From: Cyanobacteria bacterium FACHB-502
Lineage (GTDB): Bacteria > Cyanobacteriota > Cyanobacteriia > Elainellales > Elainellaceae
Direction of reading: 5' to 3'
Assembly (NCBI GenBank): GCA_014695325.1
Contig: JACJNZ010000069.1
Location: forward strand, 42,331 to 106,330
Length of the DNA stretch: 64,000 nt
Positions 1 through 11,500 of the stretch are shown piece by piece. The first letter of the stretch is position 1. Every line of letters begins with the position of its first letter. Position numbers and translations under genes: made by a program. The notes beneath the pieces are model-generated. The model did no database searches. It saw nothing but the letters and a program-made list of their open reading frames with translations, and was not told the DNA's origin.

Positions 1-2909
1 GCTTGGGTTTCATCAACTGGAGCAGCCCATAGTTCTACATCAAACAGGACATTGCCCTTCTTTTGACGCTGTGCCTCAACTCCGGCTAAACCTTGCCCCT
101 GAAGGGTGATTGCCAGGTTGTTTAAAAACTCATTCCGTTTACCATCCGGGATTGCGGGTAAAAACTTTCCTAAAACTTCCTGTTGACTCCAACCAAAGAT
201 GCGTGCGGCGGCAGGGTTCCAAATTTGCACCGTGCCATCTGAGCGCAAGCCCATAATTGCCAGCGGGCAGGCTTGGATGATCGCCTGTAGGGTTTGATTG
301 CTCTGGGCTAAGGCGGCTTCTGCTTGCTTGCGTTCCGCTTCACGCTGCTTTGTAGGGGTAATATCCAGCAATGTGCCAAAGAAGTCAACCGTTCGCCGAG
401 ATTCTCCCTCTCCTTCAAATTGGGCTTGCCCCTTCGCAAGTACCCAGCGTTCAGTGCCGTCATTCCATATAATTCGGTACTCAATTTCGTAGCTCCCAGT
501 TGATTGTGGATCGATCGCTGCACTCACCGCATTAGCGACGCGCGATCGATCGTCTGGGTGCATCCGCTCCAATACGCTGGGCAGGGAAATCATCACCGCA
601 TCTTCCGGCTCGCCCCATATTTCACGCATTCGCTTGTCCATTTCAACCAGGTTTGTATTCAGGTGCAGCCGCCAGCCGCCGAGCCGACCCACCTGAATTG
701 CCAGCCGCGCCCACTCTTCGCTTTCTCGCAGGGCTTGTTCTGCCTGTTTGCGCTCGGTAATGTCAATTAACAAGCCATCCCACACCATGCCGTCTTCAGT
801 TTGCTCTGGACGAGATTTGCCCTGAAACCACTTGAGCCGCCCCGATGGGGTAATCAAGCGTCCTTCCCATTGCCAGGGCAGCCGATTGTTGATGGCGATC
901 GCCACTGATTCTCGTAACGATGGCAGTTCATCCGGGTGAATCAGATTCCAAAAGCAGTCTGCATCCTGGATAACGTTTATTGGTTCTAATTCAAGCAGTT
1001 CACGCGAGCCAGAGCTGACGTAGGTAAAAGCTTCAGAACCATCAGCCTTGGGCGCATAGCGATAAATCATTCCCGGTACGTTGCGGGCAATCACCTGAAA
1101 CCGGGCTTCGCTTTCTTGCAGTGCTGTTTCTACCTGCTTACGCTTGGTAATATCCAGCGCAATTCCGGTCATGCGGATGGGCTGTCGATTTTCATCATAA
1201 AATGTTTGTCCGATCGCGGTTAGCCACCGTTCTCCTTGGGCTGGATGAAGGATACGAAATTCAACGTTGGTATCAATCTGATGCTCTAATGCTTGACGGG
1301 TTGCCCGATCAACGCGATCGCGGTCTTGGTCAACAATAGAATTGAGCCAATTTTTATAGGAAGGTTGAGTGACGGCTGAATCTAGCCCATAAAGACGGTA
1401 ATATTCTTCTGACCAAGTCACCTGATTGGTTGTAATATCCCAGTCCCACACACCCGCATTCGCAGCCTGTTGAGCAATTCTCAGACGTTCTTCACTTTGT
1501 TGCAGCGTTTCTTCAGCTTGCTTGCGCTGGGTGATATCGCTCACCAATGCCACAAAACCTTCGACCTTACCCTGCGGATCAAACCGAGGCACAAAAGTAG
1601 CACTAATAATCTTTGTCTCAACATCTTTGTAGTGCATTTCGTTCTCAAAGCTAACCGCATGTCCGGCTAACACCTGCTCGACATAAGGACGAACGCTTTC
1701 ATAGGCGACTTCCCCCATCACCTCCCAAATATATTTGCCACACACTTCACTGGCACGTCGTCTAAACCACTGTTCGTAGGTTTGATTGATGAAGCGATAA
1801 CGCTGCTCAGTATCAATAAACGAAATCAAAACCGGGAGCGAATTGGTAATCAGGCGCAGTTCGGCTTCTCGTTGCTGTAAGGCAACTTCGGCTTGAATCC
1901 GTTTGCTCACATCGATCGCCACCCCCGCCAGAAGCTGCTGCCCACTCGCATTCCAGAAAGGAAACTTAAAAGCCATATAGCTGTGTTCGCCATCCTCGTG
2001 GTGAATGGTTTCCAGCGTTTGCATTGGCTGACGACTGGTCAATACAGCTAAGTCATTCTCGCGAAGCTGTTTTGCAATGGCAGGTGGCAACAGCTCAAAA
2101 TCCGTTTTGCCAATCAAATCTGCCTGCGATCGCTGACAGGCTCGCTCAACCCACGAATTGGCATAGACATATCGCCCCGCTTCATCTTTGATAAATGCCG
2201 CGATCGGACTGTGGTTCATGAAGCTTTGGAACAGCTCATGACTTTCTTTGAGGGCTGCTTCTGTGCGCTTCCGCTCCATAAACTGACCAATCTGGCTGCC
2301 GATCGCCGCCATCATATTCAGTAAATCTGCATCTGGCTCTTGAACACGATCGCAAAAGCACTCAATCACACCCAAGACTTGATTGCTCAATACAATGGGG
2401 AATCCAAAGACAGCCCGTAAGCCTGCCTCTGCTGCCTTTGCCGCCCTCGGAAAATTGCTGTCTTCCTTGGGGTCTGAAATCCACATGGGCTGACGATTGA
2501 GCCAAACTCGACCGGGTAGCCCAACACCAGGAGCGAAGGTTGTTTGCAATTTGGACTCAATCAGGGCCTGAGCAGAAGTTGTGGGCGATCGCCAGTTATC
2601 GCTATAGTGCAGGCAATTCGTTTGGGGATTGACACTCCAAAACATCCCTAATTGCCATCCCAACGTTTCACAAATCGCTTGTAGAATCGCTGGCAGGGCA
2701 TCGGACACCGTAGTTGCTTCAGCCAAAATTTGGGCGATCGCATACTGAATATCGCGCCGGCGTTCTGCTTGCTCCTGGATTAACTTTTGGTGCGCTGTCT
2801 GCTCTCGCTGCCTGCACAGTTCCTCACGCTGTTCCAACTCCTGAACGCGTTGGCGTAATTGTGCTAATTCATCCAGCAATTGTTCTTTTGTCTTTTCCGC
2901 ATCTAACAT
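1..2909 (-). CDS. Multi-PAS/GAF sensory protein, C-terminus outside the window
   Basis: The frame is open from an ATG at 2909 to the left edge (about 969 codons) and the gene runs off the window. An N-terminal glutamine/glutamate-rich coiled coil (about 1-60) precedes a GAF domain (about 60-215). At least six PAS/PAC modules follow; most end in the S-box-type linker D-I-(S/T)-x-R/K-K-Q-A-E, and the last starts near residue 860. No His-kinase, GGDEF or EAL segment appears inside the window, so the output domain is unknown. A histidine kinase is most likely, given the same architecture in the next gene. It is probably a cytoplasmic signal integrator, since no membrane segment is seen. The gene upstream on the same strand is a hybrid kinase 138 nt away, and the two may be co-transcribed. 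Confidence 0.85.
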   Translation of the reverse strand, partial: MLDAEKTKEQLLDELAQLRQRVQELEQREELCRQREQTAHQKLIQEQAERRRDIQYAIAQILAEATTVSDALPAILQAICETLGWQLGMFWSVNPQTNCLHYSDNWRSPTTSAQALIESKLQTTFAPGVGLPGRVWLNRQPMWISDPKEDSNFPRAAKAAEAGLRAVFGFPIVLSNQVLGVIECFCDRVQEPDADLLNMMAAIGSQIGQFMERKRTEAALKESHELFQSFMNHSPIAAFIKDEAGRYVYANSWVERACQRSQADLIGKTDFELLPPAIAKQLRENDLAVLTSRQPMQTLETIHHEDGEHSYMAFKFPFWNASGQQLLAGVAIDVSKRIQAEVALQQREAELRLITNSLPVLISFIDTEQRYRFINQTYEQWFRRRASEVCGKYIWEVMGEVAYESVRPYVEQVLAGHAVSFENEMHYKDVETKIISATFVPRFDPQGKVEGFVALVSDITQRKQAEETLQQSEERLRIAQQAANAGVWDWDITTNQVTWSEEYYRLYGLDSAVTQPSYKNWLNSIVDQDRDRVDRATRQALEHQIDTNVEFRILHPAQGERWLTAIGQTFYDENRQPIRMTGIALDITKRKQVETALQESEARFQVIARNVPGMIYRYAPKADGSEAFTYVSSGSRELLELEPINVIQDADCFWNLIHPDELPSLRESVAIAINNRLPWQWEGRLITPSGRLKWFQGKSRPEQTEDGMVWDGLLIDITERKQAEQALRESEEWARLAIQVGRLGGWRLHLNTNLVEMDKRMREIWGEPEDAVMISLPSVLERMHPDDRSRVANAVSAAIDPQSTGSYEIEYRIIWNDGTERWVLAKGQAQFEGEGESRRTVDFFGTLLDITPTKQREAERKQAEAALAQSNQTLQAIIQACPLAIMGLRSDGTVQIWNPAAARIFGWSQQEVLGKFLPAIPDGKRNEFLNNLAITLQGQGLAGVEAQRQKKGNVLFDVELWAAPVDETQ

Positions 2910-3047
2910 GAACGTAGCCGTATAAAAAAGGGAATTAATTGAAGTCAGCGGTTTTAATGCACGTTGGGATTAAGCAAGGAACTGAGACTTCGGTTTGGGA
3001 ATAACGTACTGCCGCTATCCTGATACCCGTTGTTGCTCAGGATTTTG

Positions 3048-6000
3048 CTAGGAGCCAATGAAGCCCAGGATTGCCTGTAGGAGCACCTCTGGCTCAACGG
3101 GTTTAGGAATATGCTGTTGAAATCCGGCTGCTAGGGCTTGCTGCTGATCGACTTCTCCGGCGTAGGCAGTGAGGGCAATCGCTGGAATTGGACGATCGCC
3201 CTGTTCAGCCTCCAATGTTCGGACCTGTCGCAGCAAGGTGTAGCCATCCATCTGCGGCATTCCAATGTCGAGAAGGAGAATATCAGGTTTCGCTTGAGCC
3301 AGCACTTGCAAGGCTTCTGGGGCAGAGGAAACCGCAACGACAGAAGCCCCTGCTTCCTTCAGGATGAAGGTCGCTAATTCTAGATTGTCAATTTCGTCAT
3401 CCACAGCAAGGACTTTAATCCCCTGCAACGACAAGGTGTGATTAACCACGGCTGCCTCCTGGTTTGGGACGGTTGAGGTTGATACGAGGGGGAGTTTGAC
3501 TGTGAATGTTGCACCTTGCCCTTCTCCGGCACTCTCCGCATGGATTGTACCCCCATGCAGCTCAACAATGTGCTGGGCGATCGCCAGTCCTAGCCCCAAT
3601 CCTCCAAATGTTCTAGTTGTACTGCTATCTGCCTGACGAAAAGTATCAAAGACAAAAGGTAAGAACTCTGCACTGATGCCTTTTCCCGTGTCTTTGACTT
3701 GAATCTGGGCTTGCCCACCCATCGCAGCGAGCTGGATCTCGATTTGACCCTGCTCAGGCGTAAACTTCACCGCATTGGATAATAGATTCCAAACCACCTG
3801 TTGCAGGCGCGCTGCATCTCCCAAAACAGGACTAACCTCTGCGGCAATTTGGGTTTGGATCTGAATGTGCTTATCCTCGGCATTTAAGCGAACGGTGTCA
3901 ATCGCTGCGCTAATAATCGAGGCGGGACTGATTGGACAGCGATTTAAAATCAGCTTGCCTTGCAGGATGCGAGAAATGTCCAGCAAATCTTCGATCAACT
4001 GCACTTGTAATTTGGCATTGCGCTCGATCGTTTCAAGGGCGATCGCGGTTCTGTTCGCATCCAGGTTGCCTCGCTGCAATAATTTTGACCATCCCAGAAT
4101 CGGATTCATCGGCGTTCGCAGTTCATGGGACAGCACTGCCAGAAACTCATCTTTCATTCGATTTGCAGCTTCGGCTTGCGCTCTGGCTCGTTGTTCGGCT
4201 TCATAGAGCTGGGCACGCGCGATCGCCTGGGCACACTGCTGCGCGAGCGAGAGCATAAACGCCCGATCGGCTGGCTCAAGCTGGGGGAGCTGGGCAAATG
4301 TGACGGATATTCCACCAACTGCCTGCCCCTCAATCATCAAGGGCAGAGAGACCCAGATCGGGTACTTGGCTTGAACGTAGCTTTTTGCCAGGTGCGGATA
4401 GTGAGCAATGCGTTCTTCCAGCGTTTCTTCCCACATGGGTTGTCCGGTGCGAACGGCATCCGTTAACGGGGTAGCAACGGTGAGCGAGAAGCGTCGCCAT
4501 TCTGGAGCAATAGCAATTCCATCGCCGAGATGGTGAATAATCTCCAGTTCGTCTTTTTGTGGAGTGACCAAAGCGACCAGAACTGAGGCAGCATTCACCA
4601 CCGCCATGGTTTGGTGGGCAATGACTTCTGCAACTTGAACCGGAGTTAATGACTCGGAAAGGGCAGCCGTTACTGCCTGGAGTCGGGTGGTGCGATCGGC
4701 AGTTCGTTCTGCTCGCTGGCGTGCCTGTTCTGCCTGCTGATAGAGTCGGGCATTGGCGATCGCCATCGCTGCCCGGTCTGCTAAATCCTGAAACAGGTTT
4801 AAATCCTCTTGCGTGTGTGGATCGGCAGGCGCATGACGGGTGAGGCTTAATACCCCGATCGGCTCTCCCTGCACCTTCAATGGAACGAGCAGGGTACTGC
4901 GAACTTGAAACCGTTCTAGATAAAGGCGGTATTCCGGTTTAATGACCGCACTAAGCTCTTGCTGCGAAGTGACAGGCATCAGCAGGGGTTCTCCGCTCTG
5001 CATCACCCGTCCCCCAATGCCTTCATCAATGCGACGGGGATATTGCTCTAGCAAATCCTTCAGAAAGGCTCGAATTTCTGGGTCGGCGTGATAGCACGAG
5101 ACAGAATTCAGCGATCGCTCATCGTCTCCAATCAGATTGAGGACACAAACATCCCCCGCTAATTCGCTGGCGAGCCGAGCCACTGTGTCTAGAATGGTTT
5201 GCAAGTCCAGGTTGGCTGCCGCAAACGTCTGGGAAGCCTGAGCCAAAAATCGCTGGGTTTGCTCCATCCGCTTCCAATCGTCAATATCGGTGCAGCTGCC
5301 AAACCATTTCGTGATCTCGCCGTTCTCGTCCAGCAAAGGGTAAGCTCGCGTTAAATGCCATCGGTAGACCCCATCGGCTCGTCTCAGACGTTGTTCGGCT
5401 TGTAGCGTATCTTTATCTGTGACGGCTTTGATCCAGGCGTTAATGAAGCGATCGTGATCACCCGGATGGCGGAAGCTGCCGTTTGCATTCTGGCTTTCTT
5501 CCAGAGTTAAGCCTGTGTACTGGAACCACCGCTGGTTGTAGTATTCGGTAAATCCATTCGCTTGAGCCACCCAAACGATCTGCGGAATCGATTCTGCCAG
5601 ACACCGGAAGCGTTGCTCACTGGCTTCTGCAAATGCCCGTGCCTCTTGCTCTGCCTGATAAAGCTGTGCCCGACGAATCGCTTGAGCACAATGATGTGCT
5701 AGGGCAAGGATAAATGCCCGATCTGCTTCGTGGATAGAGTGGGCTTCTGTAAATCCAATGCCTAGCGAACCCAAAACTTTATTTTCAGCAATGAGCGGAA
5801 TGGCGGCGATCGCACCTGAGGAAATACTGTTTTGCAAAGAAGCCAGTTGAGGATAGGCGGCGATCGCCTCATCTAAAGATTGCAGGAAAACGGGAGTTTG
5901 AGTTTGCACTACATGAGCAAGCGGCACAGCAGACGTTATCGGAAACCGCTGCCACATCGACAAAGCATTGGGAGGATGTCCGATTGAACCAAGCAGTTCT

Positions 6001-8099
6001 AGCTCTTCTCCATTGGTGCTTAGCAGCATCACTAAGCCGCGACAGGCTCCCAGCGCAGCTAAGGCTTGCTCAACAATTACCGTTGCGACATCACTGGAAG
6101 TCAGGGCTTCGGAAAGGGCGGCAGTAATGTTTTGTAGGCGAGCCGTGCGATCTGCCGATCGAGCCGCTGCCTCTTCGGCTTGTTTACGATCGCTAATATC
6201 AACCGAAACTCCAACGAATCGGGTTGCCTGCCCCTGCTGGTCAAAATAAACTCGCCCCTGGCTGTTAAGCCAACTGATTGTCTGGTCAGGACGAATAATG
6301 CGGTATTCCTGGCAGTGCTGTTCCTTCCCAGCTTTTGCCCGCTCCAAGCCTTGAATGATCCGTTCCCGATCTTCAGAATGAATGCTAGAGAAAAAATCTT
6401 CTGCGGTTCCAGCTTGAATTCCCCAAACGTTCAGCGCATTGGGAGAGCAAATGACCTGATTTGTCTTCAAATCCACATCCCAAGCCACGATTCGAGCCGA
6501 GGAAAGAGCAAGCTGAAGTCGCTCCTCCGTTTGTTTCAGATCCTCTTCAACCTGTTTGATATGAGTGACATCTGAAATTGCTCCCAGGTATCGCTCTGGT
6601 GTTCCGTCTGCATTCCGCAAAATATAGGCGCGATCGATAACGTTTGCATACTGTCCATCTGCTCGCTGATAGCGGTATTCATCTCTCCAGCGTTCATCGC
6701 CTCTTGTTAAAGCTGCTTCAAAGCTTATCGTCACCCGATCCCGATCGTCTGGGTGAAGGTGCTCAATCCACCACCGGGAAGAATTGCATTCCAGAGGTCG
6801 CTTACCCACCAGTTGATCGTATGCCTGGTTCCACCAAACCGAATCTGTTTTGAGATTGCGATCGTAAATCGCGTCATTGGTTGCCTGTAATACCAGAGAT
6901 AGGCGTTCTTCTGTAATTCGCAAACTTAATTCAGCCTGCTTGCGGTCAGTAATATCGTGGGAAATGCCAATCACCTGGTGGGGTGTGCCTGCTTCCGTTC
7001 GCGAGAAGACCAGATCTCGGCTCCATAACCATCGCCATTCACCATTGGCGTGGCGCATCCGGTATTCCCACTCAATGACTTCGCCATCCTGGGCACGATC
7101 GAATCGCTCTAGGTGAGCTGGCAGCGTTTCGAGATCGTCTGGGTGCATCAGCGCTGAAAACAGCAAGCTGCCCATTGCCTGAACTTCGTCAGCAGGATAT
7201 CCCAGAATTTCTCCAATCTGATGATTGACATAGACATTGTGCTGTTTAATCAGGTCATAAATGTAGAGAATTCCGGGGGTTGCATCTGCAACTTGCTGAA
7301 TGAAGCGTTGGCTTTCTTTGAGTTGTTCCTCGATTTGCTTTCGTTCGTGAATGTCTTGAAAGACGACAACGCTAATGGGTGGACGATCGTACAGGGCGGG
7401 CAATACCGCCGCGTCAACAAGTAGCGGGAAAATGCCAGCCGGAGTATGCCAATTAATTTCAGCCCCGGCAATTTTCTCTCCCCGTGTCGCTCGTACTGCC
7501 GGAACCTGCTCCGACGGAATGATTTGTCCTGCTGAGTCCGTACAGTAATAATCTCTGTTGTAGGTTGCCCCAATATAAGTTGCCCCAATATCCTTAGCAA
7601 TATTGATTCCTGCGATCGCGTTGGCGGCTTGATTGGAGAAGATCACCCGCTGTTGCTCTGGGTCAACCAGAATCAAAGGAGTCGGCAGCAGATTGAGCAC
7701 TGCTTCTAGCCATTGCCGTTCGTCCGTTTGTTCCTGCGATCGCAACGCTTCAATCCTTTGCTGAAGCTCAGCAACCTGGTCCTGCAACTGTTTATTGTGC
7801 TGTTGTAATGCAGCGATTTGTTTTGCCAGCAGTGCTTCTGGAAATTGAGTATCCGGCACTGTCACAGATTCGGAGAGACAGCTTGCCTTTCCATGGTTAG
7901 AAGTAATTGTATTTCCAGCACAGCAGTGGCACTGAGAGTGCCGGGCATACCGCTCAACCAGCTCAGAGCGAGAAACGCCCATCTCTTTTGACTGTTGCTC
8001 AAGCAACTGCCAGGCAGTGTTCGTTAAAGATAACTTGACTGCTTGTTTGGATTCTCCCCGCCAAGCCTGAGTGAACTTGCCAGTTTTATCGCGCTTCAT
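3048..8099 (-). CDS. Hybrid histidine kinase with RHH-like N-terminus, PAS and GAF modules, HisKA, HATPase and REC
   Basis: A 1683-residue soluble hybrid sensor kinase. Visible order: a ribbon-helix-helix/CopG-like segment (about 18-55, with KLSLTNTAW and GVSRSELVERYAR), a CHCC cluster near 57-60, coiled coil (85-125), PAS (about 130-255), PAS (262-385), PAS (395-520), PAS (525-645), GAF (650-800), PAS (825-945), GAF (955-1110), GAF (1135-1290), HisKA with the H-box SHELRTP near 1325, HATPase with N, G1 and G2 boxes (about 1425-1535), and a C-terminal receiver (about 1560-1680) whose phospho-acceptor Asp lies in LLLDIGMPQMDGY. All catalytic motifs look intact. The multiple GAFs could bind bilins or small ligands; no typical chromophore Cys motif was identified with certainty. 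No dedicated response regulator is adjacent. Confidence 0.9.
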   Translation of the reverse strand: MKRDKTGKFTQAWRGESKQAVKLSLTNTAWQLLEQQSKEMGVSRSELVERYARHSQCHCCAGNTITSNHGKASCLSESVTVPDTQFPEALLAKQIAALQQHNKQLQDQVAELQQRIEALRSQEQTDERQWLEAVLNLLPTPLILVDPEQQRVIFSNQAANAIAGINIAKDIGATYIGATYNRDYYCTDSAGQIIPSEQVPAVRATRGEKIAGAEINWHTPAGIFPLLVDAAVLPALYDRPPISVVVFQDIHERKQIEEQLKESQRFIQQVADATPGILYIYDLIKQHNVYVNHQIGEILGYPADEVQAMGSLLFSALMHPDDLETLPAHLERFDRAQDGEVIEWEYRMRHANGEWRWLWSRDLVFSRTEAGTPHQVIGISHDITDRKQAELSLRITEERLSLVLQATNDAIYDRNLKTDSVWWNQAYDQLVGKRPLECNSSRWWIEHLHPDDRDRVTISFEAALTRGDERWRDEYRYQRADGQYANVIDRAYILRNADGTPERYLGAISDVTHIKQVEEDLKQTEERLQLALSSARIVAWDVDLKTNQVICSPNALNVWGIQAGTAEDFFSSIHSEDRERIIQGLERAKAGKEQHCQEYRIIRPDQTISWLNSQGRVYFDQQGQATRFVGVSVDISDRKQAEEAAARSADRTARLQNITAALSEALTSSDVATVIVEQALAALGACRGLVMLLSTNGEELELLGSIGHPPNALSMWQRFPITSAVPLAHVVQTQTPVFLQSLDEAIAAYPQLASLQNSISSGAIAAIPLIAENKVLGSLGIGFTEAHSIHEADRAFILALAHHCAQAIRRAQLYQAEQEARAFAEASEQRFRCLAESIPQIVWVAQANGFTEYYNQRWFQYTGLTLEESQNANGSFRHPGDHDRFINAWIKAVTDKDTLQAEQRLRRADGVYRWHLTRAYPLLDENGEITKWFGSCTDIDDWKRMEQTQRFLAQASQTFAAANLDLQTILDTVARLASELAGDVCVLNLIGDDERSLNSVSCYHADPEIRAFLKDLLEQYPRRIDEGIGGRVMQSGEPLLMPVTSQQELSAVIKPEYRLYLERFQVRSTLLVPLKVQGEPIGVLSLTRHAPADPHTQEDLNLFQDLADRAAMAIANARLYQQAEQARQRAERTADRTTRLQAVTAALSESLTPVQVAEVIAHQTMAVVNAASVLVALVTPQKDELEIIHHLGDGIAIAPEWRRFSLTVATPLTDAVRTGQPMWEETLEERIAHYPHLAKSYVQAKYPIWVSLPLMIEGQAVGGISVTFAQLPQLEPADRAFMLSLAQQCAQAIARAQLYEAEQRARAQAEAANRMKDEFLAVLSHELRTPMNPILGWSKLLQRGNLDANRTAIALETIERNAKLQVQLIEDLLDISRILQGKLILNRCPISPASIISAAIDTVRLNAEDKHIQIQTQIAAEVSPVLGDAARLQQVVWNLLSNAVKFTPEQGQIEIQLAAMGGQAQIQVKDTGKGISAEFLPFVFDTFRQADSSTTRTFGGLGLGLAIAQHIVELHGGTIHAESAGEGQGATFTVKLPLVSTSTVPNQEAAVVNHTLSLQGIKVLAVDDEIDNLELATFILKEAGASVVAVSSAPEALQVLAQAKPDILLLDIGMPQMDGYTLLRQVRTLEAEQGDRPIPAIALTAYAGEVDQQQALAAGFQQHIPKPVEPEVLLQAILGFIGS

Positions 8100-8534
8100 T
8101 GAGGTACTGCCCGTATGCCCATATGGCTTTCATCAATTAAATCCTGTCAAAGATACGCAATCAATCCATCTCAAGACGGAAGACCTATATCCGCAACCAT
8201 GCATAAGGCTTTGTAGCAAATAATGCTTGATGACAGAAGTCAATTGTGTCGCAAGAATTGGGTTAATGGTAAGGTAGGCGAGAAAGGTTACTGACTCACC
8301 CTTGGCTACCTCACCCTTTACTGATTCACCCTTGAACGTCTATTTCTGCTCTATTCGGGCGGGGGAACGCTACATTCAGGAAACAAGATTTGGTCGGCAC
8401 TTTGCGGAGCGATTGGGCTGTTAACAAACGACCCAACCCCGTTGTGGGTCAGGGAGATCCGTTTCTAGCCGTTTTCGGTATCCCTCTTCCAGGTTTTTGC
8501 AACACAACCCACTGGACAAATGATCTTGCTGCCC
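8100..8534. other. Intergenic region between carboxylase operon and hybrid kinase
   Basis: This 435-base gap lies between the 3' end of the carboxylase gene and the start of the hybrid kinase gene, both on the minus strand. It should hold the kinase promoter and the operon terminator. Apart from one dyad (annotated separately), no gene or repeat is recognised. Confidence 0.5.
8430..8450 (-). terminator. Weak dyad, possible operon terminator
   Basis: On the minus strand GACCCACAAC is followed by GGG and the imperfect complement GTTGGGTC, then GTTTGTT. It lies about 85 nt after the carboxylase stop. The stem is short and has a bulge, so termination here is only a possibility. Confidence 0.3.
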
Positions 8535-11500
8535 TTATCGAGAGTACTGATTTCCTTCCCCTTGGTTCACAGGCTGAATCGCGAGTAGCAATTGCCCTGC
8601 GGTTACGGTTTGCCCCGATCGACAAAATACCTCGGTAATCGTCCCAGTACACTCTGCATCCACAGCAATTTCCATTTTCATCGCTTCGAGAATTACGAGA
8701 CGATCGCCTTCAGCAACCCGATCGCCAGGCTGTACCAGAACTTGCCAGACGTTAGCAGAGATATGACTCACCACCGCTTCTACATCATCGGGAAGCAGGG
8801 TTTCAGACGTTTCGGTTTCGGGCTGAGCCGCCTCCAAAATTTCTTGCTGGGTAAATTCTCCTGCCGCAGCCCAGCGATCGCGTTCAGCCGCAAAAGCAGC
8901 TTGCTGTTTGGCTCGAAAGGCAGCAATGTCTTCTGCGTTCGCCCCCAGAAAGTTCTGATACTGCTGCAAACTAAAGGTTTCTTCCTGGATGTCAAGCTTG
9001 ACTTTGCCCTGAATCACGTCTTCCCGATAACTTAGCAATTCTTCTGGTGAAACGGGAAAGAAGCGAATTTGATCAAAAAAGCGCAGCAGCCAGGGCTGGG
9101 TAAAATCCTGGGTGCTTCGGTAGCGATTCCATACGGGAACGGTACGCCCCACAAACTGATAGCCCCCCGGACCTTCCATGCCATAGATACAAAGATAGGC
9201 TCCGCCAATGCCCACTGCGTTTTCGGGTGTCCAAGTGCGGGCAGGGTTGTATTTTGTCGTTACGAGCCGATGGCGCGGATCCAGGGGAGTGGCAACGGGT
9301 GCGCCGAGATAGACATCGCCCAAGCCCAACACCAGATAGCTCGCGTTAAACACAATATCCCGCACCTGCTCAGTGCTGTCTAAGCCATTGATGCGGCGAA
9401 TAAACTCAATATTGCTGGGACACCAGGGCGCATCGGGTCGCACCGACTGCATATATTTCTGAATTGCAAGCTGCGTCGATTCGTCGTCCCAGGACAAAGG
9501 TAGATGCACAATCCGAGTAGGCACCTGCATCGCATCAATGTCAGGCAACTCAGACTCTGCGGCAATTAATCTTTCAATAAGCTCCTGAACTGGCAGCACA
9601 CGGCTATCGTAGTGAACCTGAAGCGATCGAATTCCGGGGGTGAGATCGATAATGCCCGGAAAATGATTTGCCTTTAGCCAGCCCATCAGGGCATGAACCC
9701 GAAACCGTAAGTTCAAATCGAGGACTAAGGGACCGTATTCAATCAGCAGGTTTTTGTCGCCGGACTGCCGATAGGCCACTGCGATTTGAGTGGAGGAGAG
9801 GGGGAGGTGGTGGAGGATCGGTGAGTGAGTGAGTGGGTCAGAGGAAGGGATCAGGAAAGGAGGGGATGGAGAGGGAGACGATTCCTGCGCTGCCTGACTG
9901 CGGAGCGTTTCGATCTGGTGATCCTGCGATCGTTCTCGCTCCAGAGCTTCTTGGGCAGTGAGGCAGTAGAACTGCACGGTGTCGCCGGGTTTGAGCTGTC
10001 CGATTTTCCAGAGTTCGGACTGGACGATCGTGGCAGGGCAGACAAAGCCGCCTAAGCTGGGGCCATCGTGTGCCAGGATAATGGGCATATCGCCGGTGAA
10101 ATCGATCGTGCCGATCGCGTAGGCATTGTCATGGATATTGGAGGGATGAAGCCCGGCTTCGCCACCGTCGGTTCTTGCCCAGCGGGGTTTGGGTCCGATT
10201 AGCCGGATTCCAGTGCGGGCGGAGTTGTGGTGAATGAGCCAGCGCGTGGAGAACAGCATCTCGATATCCGCTTCGGTAAAGAAGTCAGGGGCACCGTGAG
10301 GTCCATAGAGTACGCCGATTTTCCATTCGTGGGTGTAGGACGGAATCAGCTCGGTTGGTAGGGGGGCAGGAGCTAGAGGGTCAGGAACTGTGCCAGATGA
10401 TGCGGATGCGCTGCCCGTTTCGAGCCTCAAGACATCTCCAGTTCGCAGGGTGCGTCCGCTATGTCCGCCAAATTGTCCCAGGGTGAAGGTCGATCGGCTG
10501 CCCAGATATTCGGGCACGTCAAATCCGTGCTGGACGGTAACATAAGTGCGGTAGCCTGCTCCCTCGATCGCTCTTAGTTTGAGCGTGCTGCCTGCGGTAA
10601 CAGGAACTGCAGCCCAGTAGGGCACGGGCTGACCGTTGAGCGTGGCTTTCATCGCCGCTCCAGTGAGACAAATGACCGTATCGCAGTTAAAGTGCAGCGT
10701 GGGACCCATGACGGTGCATTCCAGCCCTGCTGCGGATTCCGGATTGCCCAAAATTCGGTTTGCCAGACGAAACGCCAGATGATCCATTGGGCCTGAGGGC
10801 GGCACGCCGATATCCCAGTAGCCCGTGCGCCCAGGATAGTCCTGAATGGTGGTGTAGGTTCCAGGATTGAGAACATCGATCGTGCGCGGCTGGTATTGAA
10901 ACTGATTCAGGTATCGTGTGCTGACCAATCCATTGACGAATTGAGGGCTGGCAATCACCTGCCGCAAATAGGCCAGATTAGTTTCGATGCCTGCAATCTC
11001 TGATGCCTGAAGGGCGGTTTGCAGTTGAGCGATCGCCTCTTCTCGCGTTTTGCCCTGTACGATCACCTTTGCCAGCAGCGGGTCGTAAAAGGGCGTCACT
11101 TCTGTTCCGGTTTCAATCCAGGCATCGCAGCGAACCCGGTCTGGAAAACGAACGACACTCAATAAGCCTGCGCTCGGCTGAAAGTTTTTGTGGGCATCCT
11201 CGGCATAGATTCGCACCTGGATCGAGTGTCCCTGAAACTGCGGACGATCGTGCAGAAAAGCAGTATCACCTGCCGCCAGCAGCACCATCCACTCGACGAG
11301 ATCAATCCCACTGACCATCTCCGTCACGCCATGTTCGACCTGGAGGCGAGTGTTTACTTCCAGGAAGTAGAACTGCTGCTGGTCGACGTCCAACACAAAT
11401 TCAACTGTGCCCGCCGATCGGTAATTGACTGCCTGTCCCAGTCGCACCGCACAGTCAGAAAGCTGCTGCCTCAGCGCATCGCTAATTCCAGGAGCAGGGG

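Noticed and set aside
3138..7424. Many 60-130-codon plus-strand frames inside the hybrid kinase gene
   Set aside because: They are antisense to strongly conserved GAF/PAS/kinase coding sequence and have no recognisable protein features.
8390..8638. 82-codon plus-strand frame across the end of the carboxylase gene
   Set aside because: It overlaps the biotinyl domain coding region on the other strand and has no ribosome site or family features.
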